This document shows, piece after piece, positions 24,219-37,908 of a stretch of DNA of 64,000 nt. A program made the position numbers and the translations under genes. The stretch spans positions 4,834,479 to 4,898,478 of the forward strand of contig NC_068977.1 in NCBI RefSeq assembly GCF_016808095.1, in the 5' to 3' direction. The notes under the pieces were generated by a model, which was not told the origin of the DNA, did not search any database, and worked only from the letters and a program-made list of their open reading frames with translations. Source of the stretch: Vigna angularis (lineage: Eukaryota; Streptophyta; Magnoliopsida; Fabales; Fabaceae). Position 1 is the stretch's first letter, and each line of letters begins with the position of its first letter.

Positions 24219-26650
24219 TGTAAGACCTTGGAAACTTAACACTGCAAACCCTCTGTCAAATCTTAATTAATGCACTTACGTCACTGCTCAGTAGCATTTA
24301 AAACGCACTCACTAATCTGACGCACCACTGCCAAGTGTCACGGTTGGAACATTCTGAAATCAGTAGTGGAAGACAGGTGTCCGCATGTGGGAGTACGTCC
24401 GTTTAACATTGGGAGGGGAAAAGATTTTTCAGAAACACTCCTTCCCATTCTCTGCATGCACCCTCCTTCTTCCCCAAAACTGACTTCCCATTTTTCTCCA
24501 CCTTCTCTCTAGAAAATCTCCATCTTCTCTCTACTGTAACTCACCACTCCTTCCTCCGATCCCATTTCAGAAACCGTAGGTGAACTCCCGACGCCGTAAG
24601 CTCCATTTTGGACCGAACAGAACCAGGTTCTGAACTGGTAAGTTTCCATCTCTAATCGCTTGTTTCGGGGTTACATGCAAAACCAAATTTTGGTTGCATG
24701 CAGTAGTATAAACTAAATCCTTCTGTATTTTTATGGTTAGACTTAGTTGGAGGAATTAAGAAAATCGTTGAGGGTAGAAAGCTGTAGTTGGGCGAGTCAA
24801 AATTCTTAGACGTACACTACTGGTCTAGGTAAGGGAAGCTTATTTGATTTAATTAATATTGTATGTTGTATGAATGGATGATCTTGACTGAATGTATGAG
24901 ATGAATGCTGACTTATTTTGTATGAACGATCGCTGTGATAATGAATGAATATGGTATGCATTGATTGATATGTATGTTGATGGTTGATAAGTATGAATGA
25001 TTAATGTGAATCATATAAAGTTTGTAAATTGATATTGAGATGAAATTATAAAGTATGAGATGATATGTTGAAACTTGAAATTTAAAATAGATGAAAATAT
25101 GAAATACGAGATCCTCACTATGATATTATACGTTCGTCATCGTACGGTCTTATACCGTTCGGTTTTCTAGTAAAAAGCCTAATAAGGAAATCTTTCATTT
25201 GGAAAGAATTCTGATCGAGAACGAACGTCCTGTGAAATACTAGGTTTGAGCGTTCGGCTCAGCCTAGTGGTACCCGTATATCTAAAATTGAGTAATAATA
25301 CATTATACCCTTATACTTTAAAATAAGTAGCGCTCGGTCTTATATCAAGCGTTCGTCCTAATTAATGCTCGGTCTTATACCAAGCGTTCGTCCTTACCTT
25401 TGATTACCAAACGGACATAAATAACGTTCGTCCAAGTACTTTAGTAAATGTGTATTATCGCGTTCGGTCATTGACTAGCAGTCGATCTCTTTAAAAGACT
25501 TCTCCTCAGTATAGTAAATTTCTCGTCCTGTTGTATCTTTATCCCTTTGCATTCGGTATCGAGATGTCTTACTTAACTTATTCTGAATATTTATATTATT
25601 CTTCTAGAGTCAGTTCTTTCAATCAATTCGAGTGGTAATGACGTTAGTCAAATAATTTTGTGTCGATTCTATTCCGATTGGCAACGAGTCTTTCTAGGTC
25701 TCGTCTGTAACGTTCGTCCTCGTCTTTCAGAGAGCTGAACGTTCGTTATTTTAAGTATTTGAAACTAAAGATGAAAATGAGAATAAAGTACAAGATTTAA
25801 AAGGGTGAACATGATATGGAGTGATTATATTATTTTGGATTTTGGACGAGCGTTCCAAGGAGGAACGACTCATATATATTGAATATTGGATTTGGTAAAG
25901 TATGACTGTGGCTATGCTAATGCTGGCTGTCCATCCTGATGTTTCGTGAGTACTCATCCTCACGTAGAGGGGGTAGGTCATGTGTGGCGGCAGGAGGTCC
26001 TTAGTCCATAAGTTAACATGGGCGACGTAAGAACGGACTAACCTCGAGTGGCAGCTGTTGAGTGTATCCCAGTTACTACATCACTCGGGTGCAAGGATGC
26101 CTGTAGCTACACAGATTCATACAGTCCGGACGGTCGGTCTAGTATATATATTTCGTATGATGTTATATAATGAACCATGTGCTTGTGTGGATTGAAATGT
26201 TTATTGTATATGTTGATGTATAAATTAAATTACATAAGCTTACCCTTTCGTTTTTCTTGTGTTGTCTGTTGTCTCTGTACGTTCGTCCTGTTATTGCAAT
26301 GATCATCCGTGTGGATGTGAGCAGATGGAGGTGCGTCACTTGAAGAAATGCTGGAAGAAGAAAATTTGGAAGACGCGAATCTGGTTGAAGTAGAAGTTAA
26401 AGTCGAGCCTTAGAAGCGCTCGTTAAGTTTTTTAGTTGTTAGACGTTCTGTTTTGATAAATGAGCGTTCGGTTAATGTTTTGTAAAACCATTCGTTCTGA
26501 ACTTTCAATATACCTGTGTTTTGTATTGTAGTTCTGTACTTTAAGTCGTTTGGCTTTTGAACTTAAGATTATAGTGTAAGACTGCATTGTTTAACTGTTA
26601 AATGTAATTAATTCTAATTTATAGTGATTACTGTATTTTGGGATGTTACA
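24219..26650 (+). mobile_element. Solo LTR B, same family as LTR A, opposite orientation
   Basis: Starts TGTAAGACC and ends GGGATGTTACA. The flanks are TATTA (24214-24218) and TGTTA (26651-26655), a target duplication with one mismatch, so this insertion may be older than LTR A. Homology to the reverse complement of 17550-20202 runs along its whole length, including TACAGTCCGGACGG near 26123 and CATCCGTGTGGATGTGAGCAG near 26305. No primer-binding site follows at 26651. CGAACG/CGTTCG motifs crowd 25130-25750. Confidence 0.8.
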
Positions 26651-28493
26651 TGTTAAATATCTACATGTGACTTCTTTAAAATAATTTAAGTTTAAATTTT
26701 AAGATAGATAGATAATTTTAAATGATTCCTTTCATTTTTCAGTGAAAAGTTTGGACCATTTTTGTTAAATAAATAAAAAAAGAGGTGCGATTTCACGACA
26801 TAAAACTTAATTGGTATACTTTTTCAACTCTATTATTTTTAATCTTTGAGAGAAATTAAAAATCATTATAATACATTTGCATTTCCTTCAAATCTATAGT
26901 TATCAAATTGTTTTTAATTTAAACTCTGCAGTTAAAATGAATGACAAAAACAAAACAAAAACCAGTTAAAGAGTTGCAACTAACAAGGCACATTCAAATT
27001 TATTATAAAATAGGTAAAAGTTGAGAAAGAGTTAATTAACACTTGTTTTAATTAAGTAAAATTTGCATAACATTATCAAAGATAATAAAAAGTTGAAAAT
27101 AAATATTTTAGATTTATTATTAAAATAAATAAAAAAAGTTGAAGAAATAGTGTTAGCTGAAAAATGAACACTGGAAGAAGTATAATAGGCATGGCCCAAA
27201 AGACTTGTTGTATGATTTGAAAACAATCTTAGTGTTTTTCCTTTTGAGTTGAAAAGTTTTGTCTATTAAGAATGCTATTCTTCCATGATGGTAATAAGAT
27301 TTTTTGTGGTCCCAATTTTGTAATGCAAATTTATGTCTCTTCTTCAATTGCATAAATGATCGTCACAAGCATTCATAGGAGAGAACAATAATTTCACACA
27401 CCAAACACTGTGTGCTATCATATTAGTAAGTACACATAAAATTGGAAAACTTTTTTCTTCAAACTGCAACGGTCAAATTAAACCTACTTTTTCTTCCCAT
27501 AAATATTCAAACCATTCCAATAACTAATTTATAAGACATACAACAATAAAAACAATAGTTTCATGTATAATGTGTAAAAACCTAAAAAAGTAGAATATTT
27601 GATCTCATTATTTTAAAATTTTAAAATATTAATTATATTATCTTTTTGCATACGGCACTAATTTTTGTTAACTATTTAGAATTATAACTGCATAGATATA
27701 TTACTACAAGACTTTAAATAATATTGTAATAATTTTTTTATTTTTGGTAAAGCGAAACTGGTTTTATTTAGAATAATATTACTTATGAACTAAAATCACA
27801 AATAGATAAATGAAACAAAATTTTGAATTGATTTCAATAAAAAACAACGGATCAAATAAGTTTTTTGTTCTAAAATAATTATACAAACTTATGTGTAGAA
27901 ATATGAATTTTTGAAAAACAAAAGTGATCTTTTTGTGTGATTATAAGGACTATAGCAATATGATTTTCTCTATGTGTAGAAAACACAAGATTAGAGCAAA
28001 ACCAAACCTTTGGGACATTTTTTTCAAAATAGGTCAAAGATAATGTTAAAGGTAAAAAGATAGGAGATAGAATAATATTTTCATATGGGATAATAAACTT
28101 ACTTCTTTGACCAATTTGTGTACTTTTCAAATACCCAAAATCTTGGTTTGTTCTAGTTTTGAAAGAGAAAGAGAAAGAGAAAGAGAAAGGTTTGGGTCAA
28201 TTTTATTATTATTATTTTGTATTAAAAAGGGAATGTTATGTGTTTGGAGTAGTTAGAATGGCAAAATCAAGTGAAAAACATAGTTTGCACCAACGATCCT
28301 AGCTATGCCCTAAAATCTCACACGAGCTATGCTTGTCACTATCAAACTTTGGAAGTAACAAATTCTCTATTAGCAACCCTACAAAAACATTCCTCACACT
28401 TTACCAAGTCACATCCAAACCCTTATCTACATTGCTTTTGCTTTCAATCAATCACACTTCTTATATATATGGGCTTGGATGAGGCTTTAGGTC

Positions 28494-28557
28494 CAGTGGG
28501 CCCAATAAGATGTTATGGGTTTGCAACTCACCCTTTGTTGACCCCTTCCCTATAAAA
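28494..28557 (+). promoter_or_regulatory. Promoter-like patch: GGGCCCA site and TATA box
   Basis: GTGGGCCCAATAAG (site-II-like TGGGCC) is followed about 45 bases later by CCCTATAAAATAAGG, with TATAAAA at 28551-28557. No open frame follows. It could belong to a noncoding transcript or be a chance match. Confidence 0.25.
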
Positions 28558-31500
28558 TAAGGCCTAGCCTATAACTCTTGACCTACACAATGTTTTCAAA
28601 GCTATGCATGTTTGTTGTTGGAATCCTTTAAAAGATAAAATAAGGTAAAACTAATTTAACACATTAGTTCAAAGGGATAAGGGTAGTGAAATGGGCTACT
28701 TCCTAGTAGTACCTTCTATAGTGTCACCAAAGTTCGAATTTTTAAAGATATTCTCATTTCTCAAATAAATTTTACTCTAAAAAAATCATGTGGGAAGTGA
28801 AAAATTAATAAATTTAACACTAATTAATAAGTTATGAGAGTTAATGCCCATCCGTTGTTAGTAGTTTGAGCTTTTACCTTCTAAGCTAATTATTAAAAAA
28901 AAATACCTTAAAGGACTATGTATGTTTGGATATTCCTCTTCTTTCTCACATATTATTCTTAAAAATAATATTAAATTATTTAATATGATCATTCAATAAT
29001 TTGATAAATTACATTAAAGATTTTATATAAATTAAAGATAAAATTAATTTAAAATATATAAATAAAAGTAATTACTATTTTATAAATCGATTATGTAAAT
29101 CTGAATTAGACTTAAACTTACCTTTTTCAGTGAATTTTTCTACTAAACTCAATTTCAATTATTAATGTTAATACATATATTATTTATTCACTATTAAAAA
29201 TCCCATCATTAAAACTCATATTCCACCCTATATGACAGAATTACCGCAAGTAAAAGTTTCATTTTAATATCAAGCATTGTTTAAACTTCTGTTCCTCACA
29301 AATCATACTTGTAAAAAACTGGTTAAGTATGTTCTATTTTTTTTTTCTTATGCAAGTGTAAATTAGTTCAACCATTCATTTTAATTCTAATCATTCACAC
29401 AAAATCCAAAATGATAGAGATATTTTAGATCACTAATGACATACACTACATGATAAATCCATGTGACTAGTTTTGGCATCTTTCTGGAAAACAACAGCAT
29501 TTACCATTATTTATCAGTCCATAATCACATTGAACATACAATAAAAGTCTAATCCCTCCAAAAAGATTAACTAAATTATATCAGCTCAGTTCAGATTTTA
29601 AATCACAGTGCTAAATTTCAATTATATATTGTATCATGATCACAATTATTACTGCACAAGTTGTGTTTAAAGTTTTTTACAATGTGAAAATCTTGAAATA
29701 GATTTACATTCTCAACTGCAACTGCAACTTAGAAGCATGGTTGAGTTACAACTTTTGGTGTTATTAATCCATTAACATGACAAGAAGAAAGAGATGAAAG
29801 CTTCACTCACTTGCAAACAAATCATTAGCATTTGATAACTTAGTCCATTAATCAATGAAAAGAAAGGTATAAACAACACAGATGCTTGGTGGTAACAGCC
29901 TCAGAAATTGAGGTCACACAGAATTTGGAATTGGTCGGGTAGTTCTTCAGCACTCAATTGTACTTTGTGTGGCTCTTGGGACCTCTCTTGCTCAAAAGTC
30001 AAGGAAAATTTGTTTATAGTCTCAAGTGTGATGAAAACAACCCCAATACAGTTTTTGAAAATGTTTTCAACAAAATATATTTAGAAACTGATGAAGTGGC
30101 TTTAGCTGTGTTGTAGCCCCTTTTGGGAACATGGGATCCGTTTTGGTGAGCTAATTCAGTCCTTGTATATGTATTAATAATAACACCATACATATCATAT
30201 AGCATGTGACATGCTTTTCTTAATTAGGATTCCATTTTGTCCTTTAAATCCTTGTTGCCCTAGCTTGTAGATCATACCCTATAGCCTTATCTCTTGCTAA
30301 TCTCACTATTCCATTCTTCCATGTGATTAATACCATACAAGAAAAGTTATACTCTATAGTTCTAGAGTATTTTTCAATCCAACATAAACTAGACTGGTTT
30401 TCTTTCTTCATAGGTGAATAGGTGGATATCAGTAACTATTTGCTGTTGAATGGCAAAGAATGTAACCATTTAAAGTTATGTATTTAGGCTTTAAAATGGA
30501 GACTCAAGGTACAAAGTAGAGGACCACAAACTTTGGAGTATAGGGTCCTACTCTGTATAGGGTAGCTAGTTACACTATAATAATGTTAAGTACCTGCAGA
30601 CGAAATAAATATTAGATTAGCAGCTGTAAGTTGGTCTTTCCCTTCTTAATCACCATAATTATTAAAGATCTTTGATGTAGTGGTGATCCTTGGTTCAAAT
30701 AGGTAGAATCATACGAGCAGCTAAGATTAAATGATTATTGCTGTCCCTTTATATTTCTTTTAAACATGGCAGCACAAGAGGGTCAAATACCACATACTGC
30801 AACAAATCATTCAAACTCTTTCAATTATTTACCCACCACTACTGCTAATTTATTATTGCTTGCTTTTTGCTCATGTAGTTGTTCAGGGCACCATGAAAAA
30901 TGTGCAATCCCTCTGTCCCATATGCTTGAATAGCATCATGCAGTTTGCCTCAGTTTCCATTTTCTTGACCTGGTCCATTCTGTACATTCAGCTCTGGAAA
31001 AAAGGTTGTCTTCTACTTTAAATGGGTGCCCTACAAGAGTACCAAAATGTTACTTTCCTATTCTTTTCTAACTTGCTTGTGGCCCTAGCATACAGTGTCC
31101 AAGTCCAATGCTATTTAGAAACATGGAGTAACATGAATGGTAGATAGGCCCTTCAACATGTAGTGAGATTTTCATCCTAAGGATTCAAAAAGTACAAAAT
31201 ATACTGAGTAACATGCATTTAAGTAAATCACATTCATTTGGTAAAAAAACTCTGCAATGTTATTCCCACTAAAACGTGACAAAACACAGTTGTAATAACT
31301 CTTAGGTTCTTTGAGGCAATATATCAAACAGATTGAACAGTGTGAACAAACTCAAAAAAACAGGATATTAGACCTAACCCAAAAATTTAAATGAATAAAT
31401 CACTTCATCTTTTTGATTTCTTCCTTACAGAACACAACCTGAATGAAGCACACTTCACTGTATACTTTTGGGGGGCCCTTGAATCCATGATTATCTTAAT

Positions 31501-32151
31501 GATATGACCAAACATACCTCACTGTTTTCTCACTTTATAAGCTTTGATTGCTGAGGGAAAAACAACACTATTTTAAGCAATAACGGCGAACAATGAATGA
31601 TCGAAGGCACCAGCAGGTAGCTTTTTGCATGTGGACACACCCCTTTGCAACTTTCATGAGTGGTCATAAATTTGACGAGTGAACCATGTCTGGCACCTCA
31701 TCACAATTTCAACAACATATACAAGAACAAGAAGCTTCAGCCACAAAGTTTTCTTCATCAACATGCACAAACTTTACCTATTCTTTTCAGATCTCCAACA
31801 CAGATCAAAAACATGTTCCTGTCTTTTAATTTCATTACAATAAATATCATCAATTTCAGCAAAATTATGATATATCGAATAAATAATAAATCGCTAAATT
31901 TGATCAGATTTTAATTTTAATTCAACTTTATTTGTTAAATAAATTTTACGAATTGGTCTAAGTAGATCTTCGATGAACATTTATGCATTTTCTTAAAAAT
32001 AAATAAATTCTTCTCACACCATACCAACTTTATCTCTTGATAGGTTTCTGGATTAGACAACTCATTTGGTGACACCATATGCTCCAGGTTTCCACAACAT
32101 TGATAATGAGATAAATGTGTGGCTTGAATTTTGGATCACCAATAGTACCAA

Positions 32152-32199
<48 letters not shown>
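32152..32199. repeat. AAT trinucleotide microsatellite
   Basis: About 16 uninterrupted AAT units. A second, partly mirrored ATT/AAT array lies at about 32797-32837. Confidence 0.95.
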
Positions 32200-32200
<1 letters not shown>

Positions 32201-35200
32201 CCAGGTTATTTACAAACTGAGAATATATGTACATTATTTTTCCTTATCCTGTCTTTTAGTTGTTTTTTTCGTAAACTTTTCTATAATTATTCATACAAAA
32301 AAAATTTCCGGTCCTTAAATATAATATACTGTAACCAATTAGTAATTAGCAAAAGAAAAGAAAATAAAAACTTAATATTTTTGGAGTCATATTCTTTTAT
32401 CATTCTAAAGCTAGATTGTACATTTTCATTGCGATCAATTATGTCTTGGGTTTCAGTCAAGTGGCCCAAACCCAACCTCAATAATAGGCTTACTGACTAT
32501 ATACACACTCCCCTTTTTACTCTTCACACGCGTACCTTATTTTTGTATCTTTTAACAAAATAAAATATCAACAACATACTTATTCTAAAATGTATTGTCA
32601 GATTAATTAAAAAATTTTAAAACCATAAAATAAAAAAATTTTAAAAAATGATATAACAGTATGAATTTGTGAGTTTTCATAAAATTTAATCAACATGTTA
32701 ATAGTTTCCTTCAACAAAAATAGCCTCTTTCAAAAATTAGTTTTAGTAATACATCATAGCCCATTGTTTCCTATACCCCACAATTACCAACTACACTCCA
32801 ACATTATTATTATTATTAATAATAATAATAATAATAAATTAATATTCATTATTGTTCCATACATATTAATAATTAATGAACAATAAACTTTTTTCATAAA
32901 TAAGACAGTTTTTAATTTTCTTTACAATAAAAACTGAAAAATTGGATTAGACAGAAATGAACCATAAATATAGGTATATGATCTTTAGTTTTATAAAACA
33001 CCTTAGATTCTTTCTTAATTTTATTTTTTAATAGAGATGAAGAGAAAGAAAATATATACTCACGGATTTAAGTTCCAATATTTTAATTTAAAATTTCAAC
33101 CAATTAAAATATTGTTAATGGTCTCTCCATAATAAACCTTTCCTACATATAAATTTTTAGTTATAATTAATTAATTAAATTATTTTATGTTTGAAAATAC
33201 TAACCGTGACCACCGTTGCTATGTAGCTTTGGAAGAAGAAGAAAAACACACTATGGGAAAAAGAAAGAAAACCCAAAAACGAAAAGCTCATTCTGAAATT
33301 GTATTCTAGAAAATTCGTTTCGGAAGGCATTTTATATGTTCCAAAAAGTTTGTTTTGGAAAGTAAAAAATTAGAAAGTAAAAAGTAAAAAGTTAAAATAA
33401 AAAGGGTAGTTTAGTAGTTAAAAAAATCTGGGAGAGGTGCAGAGAGTATTTGGGGTGGTGGAGGGAGTAACTTCCTGGGGTGTAATAGTGAAAAGAGAGG
33501 ACAAAATATTTTTGGTCAAAATGTAGAAAAGTGGAGGTGTGAATAGAAAAAATCTCCAGGAAATTACCATCTCATTTTAAGGCCTTGTTATTGGAACTCC
33601 CAAACTTCTCTTAAAATCTCTCTTCGTGGGAATTTGTTGGCATTCCATGTTTTCTTCCTGCACCACCATAATTTTTAAACTTTCAATTGTGTTCTGGCTA
33701 AAATTAATAGAAAAAGGATAGTTTAAGATTTTTTTTTCTTGTTTTAATTATAATTTTGAATTATACAATTTCATGATTATTTCGAATTACATAATTTAAA
33801 ATTCAAAAATATTAATTTTAAAATTTTCAAATTGTATAATTAGAAATATTGTGAATTGTATTTCAAACATGTGTCCATGATACAATCCCCCTCTCCTTTT
33901 TATTGGTACATCAAATGGAGAAATATTTCCCTTATGTGTTTCAACAAAATTTCTTTACAATAAAAGTTTTTAACTTTATTTTATATTCACAAAATAAAAT
34001 TCAATTCTGTAATTAAATTTTCTAATACAAGTTAATTATTATTTGTAACAAACAAAATTAAAATATAAAACAATTTAAGATACAGCTTTATGTATATTTG
34101 TTAATCGATCTTTAATTCTAAATATATGATATTTTACTTAAAAATAATTAATTATTTAATTTTAATATTTACTTTGAATTCAATTAGTAAAACACGCATA
34201 CACTACATACATGGATATTTACATTTTTTTATTAACAAAAAATAATAAAATTATAATTGTAGAAATAAATATAAATAATTTTATAATTTTATGGTATGTG
34301 ATTTTTATTTATTTTTGTAAATCATTTTTATTATAAATTGTTATATGAATTTAATAATTAAGTTTAAAAAATTGTAAAACTAAAAAGACAGTTAAATTTA
34401 GAAAAGTAAATATTTAAAATTTTGATTTAAAAAATATTACTTATTGAATGATAAGATTGAAAAAGAGTGAATTACTTTTATATATGATAGATAGTACAGG
34501 AGTATAGAAGTACAAATAATAAAAAGAAAATATTGAAAGAAAATCTAGCCTTCACAACTTTTATTATTATTACTTTTATGAGTTTGATTTTGAATACCCA
34601 GTTTTCAGAACTAATAAATTTCATGGTCAGATTTATTTAATTTTAAGCAATAAAAATGTTACATTATTTTCTTTATTCATTATTTTTTTTTCATTTCATT
34701 ATTTTATGTATAAAACTTAAAAATAGGTGTTTTTTTTAAGAAAATGCTATTTTAGAGATGGGTGGGTTAAAAGTTTTAATATAAAAGAAATTCTTATAAA
34801 CAAATTTTATTATTTTAAAATATATCATTTTTTTAGAAATTATTTTTCTTCTCTTTGTACTTATTCATTTGTTTGAATATTAGAGATAGCTTATACAATA
34901 ATTATAGTGAGATCTTTAAGTTTATTCGATTTTTTCTTAAATATAAGTAAGTTTTTTACTCTTTCTCTGTTTTCACATTTTTCCATGCAAGCTGTTTTGC
35001 ATTTTTTGACCTTGGCCAATATCACCATCTTTATAAATATATGTCTTCTTCCAAACTTCATTGCACAATTCCTATTCAACAAACTAGATAGTTCAAGTGG
35101 TCCTTCACTGTAGTTTTGGACCTATCTCCCCTACTCCTCAAGTTGCTCACATCAACTCTAAATTCAGCATGAGTCGGAATCCTACGGGCGAAACATTCAC

Positions 35201-35717
35201 CCCTTTCCACCCTCTCGCAAAAAGAAATGTCAACACTCGAATCCTAATCTCTTCCATCGACATCATGGACGAAGAGACTCATCTCTTATACCACCTTATA
35301 AACATAAACACCAGTTAGTACCACATAAACACCACAATAGCATATCTCTCATGAAATTACAATTCACTAAAGCATTTCACCTAACAACTCCTAAAGTACA
35401 GTCTGACAATTGAATGAATAACATAACAACACAACAAAATTCATTTGTTTCATCATATCTAATCGTGAATACAATCTCATCAATTTCTTTCATAATTACC
35501 ATTTTCAAACCCTCAATCATCAAATTCGAACAAGATTTACCAATTCATATCACCCACGCAATAAACATAGACAAGTAGGGTTAACCTTTGTATCTACCCT
35601 TTTCATTTTCCCAATATCTCACTTATTTCAGATACTGCATGCTTTTTTATAAAACTTAGAGGTACAGAGAGAACGTCTCTTCTACTAAATAGTAAACGTT
35701 GTTTTTAATTATTGTAA

Positions 35718-36330
35718 GGAAAATGATACTTAAACAACCATTTTTGACAACATTTAGACACGCCACACGTGTCAGCGTCTGAGCGGTTGACGTTTTGGGT
35801 GGAAAAAGCTGCTGCGTTCTGAGAAAGTCTGATGAAACCTGCTTCAACGCTGACGTGGCGAGGACGGGCAGATTGGGGTGTGCGTTTCAAAAATTAAAAT
35901 GACGTGGCAATGACAGAATTGGGGGCAGATTCAAATTTTAGGGTTGTTTCGAAAATTTGAGATTCAAATATTTTGAGAGAGAGAGAAAACGGAGAACATT
36001 TGATGGAGCACCTTCTTTCCTTCTTTCCTTCTTTCCTTCGAACCAGCCACCACAGCTCTCGCCGGATACGCGCCGCCCGTAGACGTTGCCGTTTTCGCTC
36101 CATCCAGTGCCGTCGGTGTCCGTCGTCTTCCACCCAGCCACGCAGTTCCGTTTGCGGGTCGCCGCAGCGCCATTGTTGGCAGACGAACCGAAGACGGCAT
36201 CGTCTTCCCTCCGGCCCAGCCAACCAAGTTTGCGTTTTGAGTATCGATTCCTCCCACCCGCTTCCTTCCCTGTGCCGGACCCTTGCGGTGGCCGCCGGAC
36301 TGCCGTCGGAGTGTCGCCGAACCAAAAATA
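35718..36330. repeat. Left terminal inverted repeat of the Pack-MULE
   Basis: Outer ~190 bases are nearly identical to the reverse complement of the right end. The inner part is GC-rich (for example GTCTTCCCTCCGGCCCAGC near 36200) and still alignable to the right end near 40419. It contains a CTTTC-type microsatellite at about 36008-36038. GC-rich open frames here, on both strands, are not believed to be genes. Confidence 0.85.
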
Positions 36331-36837
36331 GTCCCACTTGGTCCCTTCCCTTCCCTTGATGATATTTTATGGACTTGCAAATCTCTTTTGCCAGTAAACC
36401 AACTTCCTTAGATTCTACTGATTCATTGGATGGTAGAAATACATAAATTTGTTGCAATATATGTTGTCTTTTTGGACGAATTTCTCATAAACTATGCTTA
36501 GAATATATGTTCATTAGATTTGATAGAGTATTGAGATCAAGTTCTTTAATTGCTTGAATAGACCCAAAACTATTTTTGTCGTTCTTGGATTTATTTTGTT
36601 AATTTGAGTTGACAAATCATGATACAATGATAATTTTGTTTCGGTTCTTACATGTTTTAATCACATCTATTGGTTTGAAATTCCACAGGAGACTATTGGA
36701 TGACTGTTGATAATGGAATCATTAGGTAGGCAGACATAATTGGAGGGTTGGTGGAGTGGGAAACATTAATGGAAGTTTGCTAAGTGGGAATCATTAGTGA
36801 AGATCGTGGGAATCATTACTGGGGCCCTAAACGAGGG

Positions 36838-37205
36838 GAGCGATCAAGACGAGAGAGGGAGTGATCAGGACGAGCGGTAGATGAGGGGAAGGGATTAGGA
36901 CGAGCGGTAGATGAGGGAAAGTGATTAAGACGAGTGGTAGACGAGGGGAAGTGATTAGGACGAGCGGTAGATGAGGGACAATGACTAGGACGAGCGATAG
37001 ATGATGGGAAGTGATTAGGACGAGCAGTAGACGAGGGGAAGTGATTAGGACGAGCGGTAGATGAGGGGAAGTGATTAGGACGAGCGGTAGATGAGGGGAA
37101 GTGATTAGGACGAGCGGTAGAGGAAGAGAAATGATTAGGACGAGCGGTAGATGAGGGGAAGTGATTAGGACGAGCGGTAGAGGAAGAGAAATGATTAGGA
37201 CTATT
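36838..37205. repeat. 30-bp minisatellite, about 12 units
   Basis: Units of the form GGACGAGCGGTAGATGAGGG + GAAGTGATTA repeat head to tail with one or a few differences each. Because 30 is a multiple of three, one minus-strand frame stays open (36827-37222) and yields a repetitive proline/leucine-rich product, which I regard as an artefact. The unit contains the GGACGAGCG core also seen in the LTRs and the foldback element. Confidence 0.92.
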
Positions 37206-37244
37206 TTAAAACAGCAAACCATTTTAAAACCTATTATATACTGT

Positions 37245-37640
37245 TATGACGAACGCCTTGTAAAGACTGAACGTTCAACTGAGAATAAGATCGTAGACAA
37301 CGAACGTTCACTAACACATAAAATGATCGTAGCCCAGCGAGTGGACGCCCGTCGCCCAGCGAGTGGACGCTCGTTGACCAGAGAACGAACGCCCATCGAA
37401 CAGCAAGTCAGGACGCTCGTCCAGCGCGCAGCGCAGAGGACGCTCGGCCAGCACTCAGAGAAGGCTCGTCCAGCGCGCAGAGGACGCTCGTCCAGCAAGT
37501 GGACGCTCGTCCAGAGAGCGGAGATCGCTCGCCCAGCTACCGGAGAACGCTCGCCCAGCTCGCAAAGGACGCTCGTCCAGAAGCTTGTCGCCCAGAGGGG
37601 ACGCTCGTCCAGCGCGCAGAGGACGCTCGTCCTATCAACC
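37245..37640. repeat. Irregular array of GGACGCTCGTCCAGC-like motifs
   Basis: Many copies of GGACGCTCGTCCAG, with variants such as AACGCTCGCCCAGC, spaced irregularly, preceded by GAACGTTCA motifs. The same words build the foldback element at 49337-49735. Open frames across it on both strands reflect the repeats, not genes. Confidence 0.8.
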
Positions 37641-37908
37641 ATTTACAGCAGATATGTGGTGTGCTACGACTGTCTCATTTTTTTGTGATTGGAATTGTTA
37701 TATGGATTCTTGAACACCGAGTCAATAGTGACTTTCGTGGTCCTCCTAAGAAGCAAATTGTAATTATGTTAATGTACGCCTTTGTAGCGTCATATGATAA
37801 CCTTTTACGGCCAGTTTATTGAATTTGGTGTAGCAATAGGTGTCCCAATGTTCATCTTTTGTTTAAGATTCTAAATCCATCTAACGAGTTATTGATGATT
37901 TGAATTAA

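Larger units (their letters stand above)
26651..35717. other. 9 kb AT-rich intergenic region without recognised genes
   Basis: No open frame has a recognisable domain. Visible items are a GAAA repeat near 28161-28190, a promoter-like patch at 28490-28560, AAT microsatellites at 32152-32199 and about 32797-32837, and a stretch at 35090-35680 with the base composition of a decayed LTR but no clear ends. A microRNA or other noncoding gene could be present and would not be visible to this reading. Confidence 0.5.

Noticed and set aside
17550..26650. The two 2.5 kb homologous sequences as the paired LTRs of one retrotransposon
   Set aside because: They are in opposite orientation, each has its own target duplication, and no primer-binding site lies next to either. 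Paired LTRs would be direct repeats.
28271..28555. 94-codon frame starting at 28271
   Set aside because: No recognisable family. It ends in a TATA-like sequence and probably is promoter or spacer DNA.
32066..32563. 165-codon open frame in the 32 kb region
   Set aside because: It contains a poly-isoleucine run made by the AAT microsatellite and has no domain or codon bias.
35090..35680. Stretch resembling an LTR or gypsy leader just left of the Pack-MULE
   Set aside because: No TG...CA ends, target duplication or primer site could be identified, so it is only noted in the spacer entry.
35894..36457. GC-rich open frames on both strands at the left end of the Pack-MULE
   Set aside because: They lie in the terminal inverted repeat. 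The right-end copy does not preserve them, and they show no recognisable domain.
36827..37222. 131-codon minus-strand frame with a repetitive LVLITSPHLPLV-like product
   Set aside because: Produced by the 30-bp minisatellite, whose unit length keeps the frame open.
36838..37640. Regular repeat array resembling a CRISPR
   Set aside because: The units are contiguous without unique spacers, and the window is clearly plant nuclear DNA with spliced genes.
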